Source: an uncultured Opitutales bacterium
GTDB taxonomy: Bacteria; Verrucomicrobiota; Verrucomicrobiia; Opitutales; Intestinicryptomonadaceae
DNA length: 32,859 bases
Assembly (NCBI GenBank): GCA_944389315.1
Contig: CALXLX010000048.1
Span: forward strand, 1-32,859
Direction: 5' to 3'
Each line of letters starts with the position of its first letter. The stretch's first letter is position 1. The position numbers and the translations under genes were made by a program. Of the stretch, positions 8,592-14,070 are shown one piece after another. The notes below the pieces were generated by a model. It was not told where the DNA came from and did not search any database. It saw only the letters and a program-made list of their open reading frames with translations.

Positions 8592-9485
8592 TTACCGCTT
8601 TTCTCCAATATACTCTTTAAGAGCGTCGAGAAAGCGCCTTGCGGCCGCCGAAAAATATCTGTCCTTCTTCCAGACTATGCTCATGGCGGCTTCAACCTTG
8701 GGCGATAGGGGCCTAAAACAAAGGTTGCTCGACTCTCCCGTATCCGCGAGGCCGTCGAGGCTTATTGCGTATCCCAAACCCTCGGAAACCATTACCGAGG
8801 CGTTGTATATCAGATTGTAGGTTGCCGATATGTTTATAGCGCGGGGGGTGAACCAGTCTGCGAGGTCGTTTTTCGCGCTGGCCCGCGCGGAGAGCTGGCG
8901 CGATACTATAAGGGGCAAACCCTCTATGTCCGCAGGGCGAATCCGCCTCTTTGAGGCCAAGGCGCAGTCTTTGCGCATAAGAACGCCCCAAGTATCCTTG
9001 TCGGGAAGGTCTATATAGCCGTATTTTGAGAGGTCCACAGGCTGGATTAGCAGGCCGAAATCCAATAGGCCCTTGTCGAGCTTTTCGGTGACGTCGCTTG
9101 CGTTTCCGCTGTAGAAATGGTATTTTACATGGGGGTATTTCTTCTGCAGCGCGCGTATGGTTTTTGCGATGTGCCTAATGGCCCTGGTCTCTCCGCAACC
9201 TATATGCACGTTGCCGTATTCGTCGGCGTCGAACTCCGATATTTCCGAGCGGGTCCTCTCGGCAAGGTCGAGTATTTCTCCGGCGCGCTTCTGAAGCAGG
9301 AGTCCCTCGCTTGTAAGTTTCACGGAATGGCTCGACCTAACAAAGAGCTTGCAGCCGAGCTGGTCCTCCAATTCCGCAAGCTGGCGCGACAATGTCGGCT
9401 GCGTAAGATGCAGGGCGTTTGCCGCTCCGGTTATGCTGCCCGCCCGCGCTGCGGCGAGAAAATATCTAAGCACTCGAAGTTCCAT
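8592..9485 (-). CDS. LysR-family transcriptional regulator
   Basis: 297 residues, the usual LysR length. The N-terminal winged helix-turn-helix (residues 1-60) carries the family signature AAANALHLTQPTLSRQLAEL, with RVLRYFLAAARAGSITGAA before it. The rest is a two-lobed effector-binding domain (VHIGCGETRAIRHIAKTIRA, then LDFGLLIQP). It is divergently transcribed from a flavodoxin-like reductase operon across a 148-bp region, the classic layout in which a LysR protein controls its neighbour in response to a small molecule. The ATG at 9485 has no Shine-Dalgarno sequence but a -10-like TATAAG 11 nt upstream. Confidence 0.93.
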   Translation of the reverse strand: MELRVLRYFLAAARAGSITGAANALHLTQPTLSRQLAELEDQLGCKLFVRSSHSVKLTSEGLLLQKRAGEILDLAERTRSEISEFDADEYGNVHIGCGETRAIRHIAKTIRALQKKYPHVKYHFYSGNASDVTEKLDKGLLDFGLLIQPVDLSKYGYIDLPDKDTWGVLMRKDCALASKRRIRPADIEGLPLIVSRQLSARASAKNDLADWFTPRAINISATYNLIYNASVMVSEGLGYAISLDGLADTGESSNLCFRPLSPKVEAAMSIVWKKDRYFSAAARRFLDALKEYIGEKR

Positions 9486-9496
9486 ACCGTAAAAAT

Positions 9497-9524
9497 CTTA
9501 TAGGTTCTTATATTGCGTGCGCAA
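9497..9524 (-). promoter_or_regulatory. candidate promoter of the LysR gene
   Basis: On the minus strand: TTGCGC (9524-9519), a 16-bp spacer and TATAAG (9502-9497), ending 11 nt before the ATG. The -35 box is weak (3-4 of 6), so this is tentative. Confidence 0.35.
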
Positions 9525-9633
9525 AATCATATAGGCGTTAAGAAATGCCTTTCAAGCATAACTTGGTATTAAATATAAGTATTTGCTATTTTACTGAAAA
9601 TATGAGAAAATTGAAAAAAAGGAGAAGAAAACT

Positions 9634-10170
9634 ATGGCAAAAAAAGTTCTTGTAGTGTCAACATCGCCCAGGAAGGGTGGCAATTCAGACCTTCTTGCCG
9701 ACGCCTTTGTCAAAGGCGCCCAGTCGGCGGGCAATTCGGCAGAAAAGGTGTCGCTTATAGGCGCAAAATTGGAGTTCTGCCGCGGGTGCCTTGCCTGCCA
9801 GCATACGGGAAAGTGCGTAATACATGACGACGCTTCTCGAATAATGGAAAAAATCGCCGGGGCGGATGTTGTGGCATTTGCAACGCCCGTCTACTTCTAC
9901 GAGATGTGTGGGCAGATGAAAACCCTCTTGGACCGCAGCAACCCGATTTTCGGGTCGGACTACAAGTTTAGGGACGTGTATCTTCTCGCCTCCAGCGCCG
10001 ATGCGGACAGCTCCGCCATGGACGGCGCGGTATCGGGACTTAACGGTTGGATAGCGTGTTTCGACAAGAGCTCGCTTAAGGGCGTCGTGCGCGGAACGGG
10101 GGCTACGGCTGCGGGCGAGATATCCAAAAAATTCATAGACGAGGCCTTCTCCCTCGGGAAAAAGGCCTAA
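9634..10170 (+). CDS. flavodoxin-family NAD(P)H-dependent FMN oxidoreductase (iron-sulfur-flavoprotein-like)
   Basis: 178 residues. The N-terminus VLVVSTSPRKGGNSDLLADA (residues 5-24) is the FMN phosphate-binding loop of the NADPH-dependent FMN reductase / flavodoxin-like fold. Four cysteines follow at C49, C52, C55 and C61 in the context FCRGCLACQHTGKC, as in iron-sulfur flavoprotein relatives; they may be redox-active or bind a cluster. FATPVYFYEMCGQMKTLLDR is the conserved second flavin-contact region. A good ribosome binding site (AGGAG) precedes the ATG. It is the first gene of an operon with an alpha/beta hydrolase and an O-acetyltransferase, and probably reduces a quinone-like or other small electrophile. 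The physiological substrate cannot be told from sequence. Confidence 0.88.
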   Translation: MAKKVLVVSTSPRKGGNSDLLADAFVKGAQSAGNSAEKVSLIGAKLEFCRGCLACQHTGKCVIHDDASRIMEKIAGADVVAFATPVYFYEMCGQMKTLLDRSNPIFGSDYKFRDVYLLASSADADSSAMDGAVSGLNGWIACFDKSSLKGVVRGTGATAAGEISKKFIDEAFSLGKKA

Positions 10171-10213
10171 ACGCGGGGCAAACCCGCGCGGTATTATGCG
10201 CGAGAGAAGAACA

Positions 10214-11266
10214 ATGAGAATGTTTTTGCCGCTTGCCGCTTTATTGGCTTTGGCGGCGTCCGTCTGCATGGCGGAGGAAAAAGGAGTAGGAGATATGGAA
10301 AATATAAATTTAATCAGGGAGTGGGACAAGGTATTTCCGCAGAGCGATAAGGTCGACCACCGCAAGGCGGTGTTCAAGAACCGCTACGGCATAACGCTTG
10401 CCGCGGATGTTTACACGCCGAAAGGAGCCTCCGACAAACTGCCCGCCATAGCTGTCTGCGGGCCTTTCGGGGCGGTTAAAGAGCAGGTATCCGGTCTGTA
10501 CGCCCAACACATGGCCGAACGCGGATTTTTAGCCGTGGCCTTCGACCCTTCGTACACGGGTGAAAGCGGCGGGCAGCCCCGCTATGTCGCCTCTCCCGAC
10601 ATCAACACAGAAGATTTCTGCGCGGCTGTGGATTTCCTGACAACCCTTGAAAATGTGGACGAAAACCGCATAGGCATAATAGGCATATGCGGGTGGGGCG
10701 GCATGGCCTTAAACGCCGCGGCAGTGGATACGAGAATCAAGGCCGCAGTTGCATCTACTATGTACGACATGAGCCGCGTGACGGCGAGGGGATATTTCGA
10801 CTCCTTGGACGCCTCCGGGCGCGCAAAACTCAGGCGCGAGCTTAACGCCCAGCGTAGCATAGACGCCAAGAACGGTTATCCCGCGCTTGCCGGGGGTCTG
10901 CCCGACGTTCTTCCGCCCGACGCCCCGCAATTCGTCAAGGATTATTTCGCCTATTACAAAACGCCCCGCGGCTACCATAAGCGTTCCTTAAATTCCAACG
11001 GGGGGTGGAATAAGACCTCGGCGCTATCATTTCTTAATATGCCGCTGCTCTCCTACGCCGGCGAGATAGAAGGCGCCGTTCTTATAATTCACGGCGAAAA
11101 GGCCCATTCCAGATACTTCAGCGAGGACGCCTTCAAGATGCTGAAGGGGCAAAATAAAGAGCTTATGATAATACCCGGCGCGGTGCATGTGGATCTTTAC
11201 GACGATAAGGCCGGTGTAATACCGTACGCTAAAATCGAGGCCTTCTTCAGGGAGAATTTAAAATGA
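10214..11266 (+). CDS. exported alpha/beta hydrolase (YcjY/dienelactone-hydrolase-like)
   Basis: 350 residues from the ATG at 10214, which has a weak GAGAAG ribosome binding site; an in-frame ATG at 10196 would add six residues. MRMFLPLAALLALAASVCMA is a signal peptide. The core has an alpha/beta hydrolase fold: a nucleophile elbow IGIIGICGWGGMALN with Cys (C159) where most family members have Ser, and a catalytic His in GAVHVDLYD (H325). A Cys nucleophile is typical of dienelactone hydrolase and of this YcjY-like group. It may hydrolyse a small ester or lactone in the periplasm. The upstream gap holds a 6-bp hairpin (10172-10188) and the downstream acetyltransferase start overlaps this stop codon, so all three genes are co-transcribed. 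Confidence 0.85.
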   Translation: MRMFLPLAALLALAASVCMAEEKGVGDMENINLIREWDKVFPQSDKVDHRKAVFKNRYGITLAADVYTPKGASDKLPAIAVCGPFGAVKEQVSGLYAQHMAERGFLAVAFDPSYTGESGGQPRYVASPDINTEDFCAAVDFLTTLENVDENRIGIIGICGWGGMALNAAAVDTRIKAAVASTMYDMSRVTARGYFDSLDASGRAKLRRELNAQRSIDAKNGYPALAGGLPDVLPPDAPQFVKDYFAYYKTPRGYHKRSLNSNGGWNKTSALSFLNMPLLSYAGEIEGAVLIIHGEKAHSRYFSEDAFKMLKGQNKELMIIPGAVHVDLYDDKAGVIPYAKIEAFFRENLK

Positions 11267-11832
11267 CACCCATCTTGAGCGGAAATATTGCGGAAATGTC
11301 TGAGCTTGAAAAAATGCTCGGCGGTCTCGAGTACGACGCCTCCGTTCCGGAGCTTTTCAATTTGCGCCAAAAGACTCGCGAAACCTTGAAAAGGTACAAC
11401 GACAATCCGTCGCCCGAAAATCTGGGCTCGGTGCTCGGATACAATGGCGATAACTTGAGGATAATACCGCCTTTCCAATGCGAGTACGGGTTCAATTTGA
11501 AATTCGGAAAGAACGTGTTCGTGAATTTCAATTTTTCCGCACTCTCCGGAGCGGAAATTTCCATAGGCGACAACTGCCTTATAGGGCCCAATGTGGGGGT
11601 TTACACAGCCATGCATCCCATAGACCCTTCCAGGCGCAACTCAGGGGTAAATTTGTCCCGGCGCGTCAAGATAGGCGCAAACTGCTGGATAGGCGCGGGC
11701 GCTATAATACTCCCCGGGGTGGAAATAGGGGAGGGTTGCACAATAGGGGCGGGAAGCGTGGTCACAAAAAACATTCCTCCATTCTGTGTCGCGGCTGGGA
11801 ATCCGTGCAGAGTTTTGCGCTTTCTAAAATGA
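11263..11832 (+). CDS. maltose/galactoside-type sugar O-acetyltransferase (LacA/Maa/NodL family)
   Basis: 189 residues, the normal size. The start overlaps the upstream stop codon as ATGA, indicating translational coupling. The N-terminal helices include LFNLRQKTRETLKRYN, as in the Mac domain. From about residue 75 the chain is a left-handed beta-helix of hexapeptide repeats (VFVNFNFSALSGAEISIG, then KIGANCWIGAGAIILPGVEI). H118 in AMHP corresponds to the catalytic His of LacA-type acetyltransferases. It would transfer an acetyl group from acetyl-CoA to a sugar hydroxyl in the cytoplasm. It ends the flavodoxin / hydrolase operon; the true acceptor is unknown. Confidence 0.9.
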   Translation: MTPILSGNIAEMSELEKMLGGLEYDASVPELFNLRQKTRETLKRYNDNPSPENLGSVLGYNGDNLRIIPPFQCEYGFNLKFGKNVFVNFNFSALSGAEISIGDNCLIGPNVGVYTAMHPIDPSRRNSGVNLSRRVKIGANCWIGAGAIILPGVEIGEGCTIGAGSVVTKNIPPFCVAAGNPCRVLRFLK

Positions 11833-11880
11833 GAGCTTTTAGCTTCTGCGGCGCCTTTTAACGCTGCGCTTCTCCTGGAA

Positions 11881-11900
11881 CTTTGCTCTAAGGAGCAAAG
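11881..11900 (+). terminator. hairpin after the flavodoxin operon, possible terminator
   Basis: A perfect 8-bp stem (CTTTGCTC / GAGCAAAG) with a TAAG loop lies 48 bp past the acetyltransferase stop. No T-tract follows directly; the next TTTT is at 11911-11914, so function as a terminator is uncertain. Confidence 0.35.
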
Positions 11901-12011
11901 CAGCGCGCTCTTTTCGCCCCTGAAAGAATGGTCCTTGTCTGCAAATTGCCGCTTGTCCAGCCGGGACAAAGCCTCTCAGGCTTAAGCGTTCCTATCCATA
12001 GGGCGTAAAAC

Positions 12012-12044
12012 AAAAAAGCTCCGGCTTTTAGACCGAAGCTTTTT
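12012..12044. terminator. bidirectional terminator between the acetyltransferase operon and thi4
   Basis: A-rich and T-rich tails flank a 12-bp stem (AAAAAGCTCCGG / CCGAAGCTTTTT, one mismatch) with an 8-nt loop, so it can act on both converging transcripts. It lies 24 bp beyond the thi4 stop codon. Confidence 0.8.
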
Positions 12045-12067
12045 CATGGAGGGGTAAGATATTGATG

Positions 12068-12850
12068 CTATTTGCCGAGTTTTTCGGCAATCAGCTTTGC
12101 GGCTTTTTTGCCGGACATCAACATTCCGCCGAATATGGGGCCCATTCTGTATCCGCCCATGATGTTGTTGGCGCTCATGCCGCACGCGAAGAGCCCCGGG
12201 AAATATTCCCTGGTGTTTTCGACTGTGGACGCCTCTCCGCTGTCTACCCACATGGGCTTTTCGCCGAGTATTCCGCCAGAAGGGGTGTCGAGTTTGATGT
12301 GGGCCTTGTTTACGGCCATGTTCACTATTTCGCAGGGGTGGCCCGTGCCGTCGAGCACGCATTTAGAAAGCACGGTGAGGGGATCAACGTGCATGCCGAG
12401 CCTCTCAACGGGAGTCCAGTTTATTACGAGCCCGCCCACTTTGTTCTCCTTGAAAACTATATCCTCGACGCTTACGGAGTTGAAAATCTTTGAGCCCGCC
12501 TTCAGCGCGCCGAATATCAGGCCGCTGGCCATCTCCACGGAGTCAAGGCAGTGGTATCCCTTCGCGCCGTCTATCGGGCGGTGGGTTATGGAGAAGTCGT
12601 CGAGTATATCCAGGGCGTCGTCCTGCACGACAACCTCGTTAAACAGCATGCCGCCTCCCCAAGTTCCGCCGCCGGGCGCGAGCTTGCGCTCGAATATCGC
12701 GGTCTTTACGCCTTTCTCTGCAAGGTAGCGCGCCGCCACGAGCGCGGAGGGGCCGCCCCCGACAATGGCGACATCGACGTTTAAATTGTCCAGCAATTTG
12801 TTCCCGAAGGAACCAACTATTGCCGCTGATATTGTGTTTTCTATTACCAT
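12068..12850 (-). CDS. thi4: thiamine thiazole synthase, sulfide-dependent (archaeal-type Thi4)
   Basis: 260 residues from the ATG at 12850 (a GTG at 12862 would add four). The protein makes the adenylated thiazole half of thiamine from NAD+ and glycine. The FAD/NAD-binding Rossmann motif [20 protein letters not shown] lies near the start, and [19 protein letters not shown] is the second family hallmark. At the position where yeast and plant Thi4 carry the sulfur-donating Cys, this protein has His (H154 in MHVDPLT), as in the methanogen enzyme, which uses free sulfide and Fe(II) and turns over many times. This points to an anaerobic, sulfide-containing niche. No TPP-riboswitch core is visible upstream. 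It is divergent from a DtxR-type regulator and the feo iron-uptake operon. Confidence 0.93.
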   Translation of the reverse strand: MVIENTISAAIVGSFGNKLLDNLNVDVAIVGGGPSALVAARYLAEKGVKTAIFERKLAPGGGTWGGGMLFNEVVVQDDALDILDDFSITHRPIDGAKGYHCLDSVEMASGLIFGALKAGSKIFNSVSVEDIVFKENKVGGLVINWTPVERLGMHVDPLTVLSKCVLDGTGHPCEIVNMAVNKAHIKLDTPSGGILGEKPMWVDSGEASTVENTREYFPGLFACGMSANNIMGGYRMGPIFGGMLMSGKKAAKLIAEKLGK

Positions 12851-12865
12851 ATTTTTTAACACGAC

Positions 12866-12893
12866 CTTTTAGCACAAAAGCCGGTTTTGTAAA
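12866..12893 (-). promoter_or_regulatory. candidate thi4 promoter with overlapping palindrome
   Basis: On the minus strand: TTTACA (12893-12888), a 16-bp spacer and TAAAAG (12871-12866), 15 nt before the ATG. The spacer holds an inverted repeat ACAAAA-N5-TTTTGT (12874-12890) that could be an operator. Both boxes are imperfect. Confidence 0.35.
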
Positions 12894-13039
12894 GAAGCTA
12901 ATTATGCCGCACGGTTTTTGCTCCGTTTGCCCGCCATAGACGCGCATTTGCGCGGCAAAGGCGCGTTTGCTCCGCAAAACTGCGCGTTTTTGGGAGGGGA
13001 AGGGCATGGCTTTGGGCGCGTATGGCAGCCTGCCAAAGA

Positions 13040-13057
13040 AGTTAACCACGGTTAACT
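13040..13057. promoter_or_regulatory. operator box 1: AGTTA-N8-TAACT upstream of the DtxR-type regulator
   Basis: AGTTAACC-AC-GGTTAACT is an 18-bp palindrome with perfect 8-bp arms, 48 bp upstream of the regulator ATG and just ahead of its TTGACA box. It matches boxes 2 and 3 and resembles DtxR/MntR-family palindromes in size and symmetry. Confidence 0.65.
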
Positions 13058-13063
13058 TTTTTG

Positions 13064-13092
13064 TTGACAAGTTTGGAATATCTAACTTTCAT
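13064..13092 (+). promoter_or_regulatory. promoter of the DtxR-type regulator gene
   Basis: TTGACA (13064-13069, perfect -35), a 17-bp spacer and TTTCAT (13087-13092, 4 of 6). Operator box 2 fills the spacer. The ATG at 13105 is 12 nt beyond the -10 box. Confidence 0.5.
13070..13087. promoter_or_regulatory. operator box 2: AGTTT-N8-TAACT inside the regulator promoter
   Basis: Nine of the ten arm bases match boxes 1 and 3, with the same 8-bp centre length. It begins exactly 30 bp after box 1, about three helical turns, so two dimers could bind the same DNA face and occlude the promoter. Confidence 0.5.
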
Positions 13093-13104
13093 CGCGCCAT
13101 AAAT

Positions 13105-13569
13105 ATGAAATCCGCAAAAGACAAGCTCAGCGAAGCCAAAGAGGACTATTTGGAGACCATCTTGATGCTTTCCAAAGACGGGCAGCCCGCGCGCCTTGTC
13201 GACATTGCAAAGGCCCACGGCGTTTCAAAGGCGACGGTTTCAAACGCGCTGGCGGAGCTCGGCCGCAAGGGGTATATAGCCTACGAGAAATACAGGCCCG
13301 TGTATCTAACTAAGAAGGGCGGGGAGGTCGCGAGCAGGACTCTCGGCAAGCACGAGCTTTTAATAAGGTTTCTCACCGAACATTTGGGAGTGTCCCATGC
13401 CGAGGCGGAGGAGGCCGCGTGCAAGATGGAGCATGCCATAGGGGCCGACATAGCCTTTAAGCTTGCAAAGTTCATGGAGTCGCTTGCCAGGGGAGTTAAG
13501 CAGGCTTCCCCGAAGGTCTCTTCAAAAAAAACGGAATCCCGTGCAAAAACGGGCGGAAGGGGGAAATAA
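13105..13569 (+). CDS. DtxR/MntR-family metal-dependent transcriptional regulator
   Basis: 154 residues from the ATG at 13105; longer in-frame readings run through the promoter and are rejected. The N-terminal winged helix (residues 13-70) includes EDYLETILMLSKDGQPARLV and the recognition helix SKATVSNALAELGRKGYI. The dimerisation and metal-binding domain has KHELLIRFL and C106-x2-E109-H110, the ligands that bind Fe(II) or Mn(II) in DtxR/MntR. There is no C-terminal SH3-like domain, so it is the short MntR-like form, with a Lys/Ser-rich tail. With metal bound it should repress. It sits directly upstream of feoAB, and AGTTA-N8-TAACT sites flank it, so it is probably the local iron (or manganese) sensor with autoregulation. 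Confidence 0.9.
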   Translation: MKSAKDKLSEAKEDYLETILMLSKDGQPARLVDIAKAHGVSKATVSNALAELGRKGYIAYEKYRPVYLTKKGGEVASRTLGKHELLIRFLTEHLGVSHAEAEEAACKMEHAIGADIAFKLAKFMESLARGVKQASPKVSSKKTESRAKTGGRGK

Positions 13570-13608
13570 TTTTTATGTTTGGATCGGCGCATATTTTTTG
13601 TGGGGAAA

Positions 13609-13626
13609 AGTTAGCAAACGCTAACT
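13609..13626. promoter_or_regulatory. operator box 3: AGTTA-N8-TAACT upstream of feoAB
   Basis: AAAAGTTAGC-AAAC-GCTAACTTTT (13606-13629) is a perfect inverted repeat with 10-bp arms. Its core AGTTAGCAAACGCTAACT has the same arms and spacing as box 1. It lies 40 bp after the regulator stop and 145 bp before the feoA start. Confidence 0.65.
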
Positions 13627-13630
13627 TTTG

Positions 13631-13665
13631 GCCGCGCGGTATTGCACTGGGCCGCGCGGCTTTTT
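13631..13665 (+). terminator. terminator-like hairpin between the regulator gene and feoA
   Basis: A 9-bp all-GC stem (GCCGCGCGG / CCGCGCGGC) with a 12-nt loop is followed by TTTTT. It starts 5 bp after operator box 3. It may end the regulator transcript, or act in the feoAB leader if the promoter lies upstream of box 3. Confidence 0.65.
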
Positions 13666-13770
13666 CCCCGCATGGCGCAATTGGCGCCCGCGCGCCTTAT
13701 AACGCGGGTTATATGGCGGGGCGCGGCGGTACAGGGCGGCCGGGCCAGGAAAATTTCAAAGGAGAATATT

Positions 13771-14070
13771 GTGAATAAGAAATCTGAAAAAAAAGAAAAG
13801 GTATCTGGCTCCGAAAAGGAACTTACGCTTGCAGATCTGCCCGTGGGGGCGTCTGCTACGATAGTCAAGATAATCCCCAATTCCCGGGGCGAGAAAAAGT
13901 TTGCGGACGTGGGGCTCGTCCCCGGGGCGGAGCTTGTCATGCAGGCGCACGCGCCTTTCGGCGGGCTGATAAGGGTTAAGGTCATGGAGACGAGCATGGC
14001 TTTGCACGCTTCTGACGCGAAGAACATAGTCATGAAGAAAGGCGCAAAAAAGGGTGAAAAAGCACTTTAG
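13771..14070 (+). CDS. feoA: ferrous iron transport protein A
   Basis: 99 residues, starting at GTG 13771 with a clear ribosome binding site (AAAGGAG, 13758-13764). An upstream in-frame ATG (13642) lies inside the terminator-like loop and is rejected. After a charged Lys/Glu-rich tail (residues 1-25) comes an SH3-like FeoA domain: LTLADLPVGASATIVKI, GEKKFADVGLVPGAEL and GGLIRVKVMETSMALHASDA. FeoA binds the cytoplasmic part of FeoB and is needed for Fe(II) uptake. Its end overlaps the feoB start by 17 bp, so the two are translationally coupled. Confidence 0.93.
   Translation: MNKKSEKKEKVSGSEKELTLADLPVGASATIVKIIPNSRGEKKFADVGLVPGAELVMQAHAPFGGLIRVKVMETSMALHASDAKNIVMKKGAKKGEKAL

Noticed and set aside
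12851..13104. TPP riboswitch in front of thi4
   Set aside because: Read on the minus strand, the CUGAGA and pyrophosphate-sensor core sequences are missing.
13575..13778. 67-codon open frame between the regulator and feoA
   Set aside because: It spans operator box 3 and the GC hairpin, has no ribosome binding site and its composition follows the hairpins.
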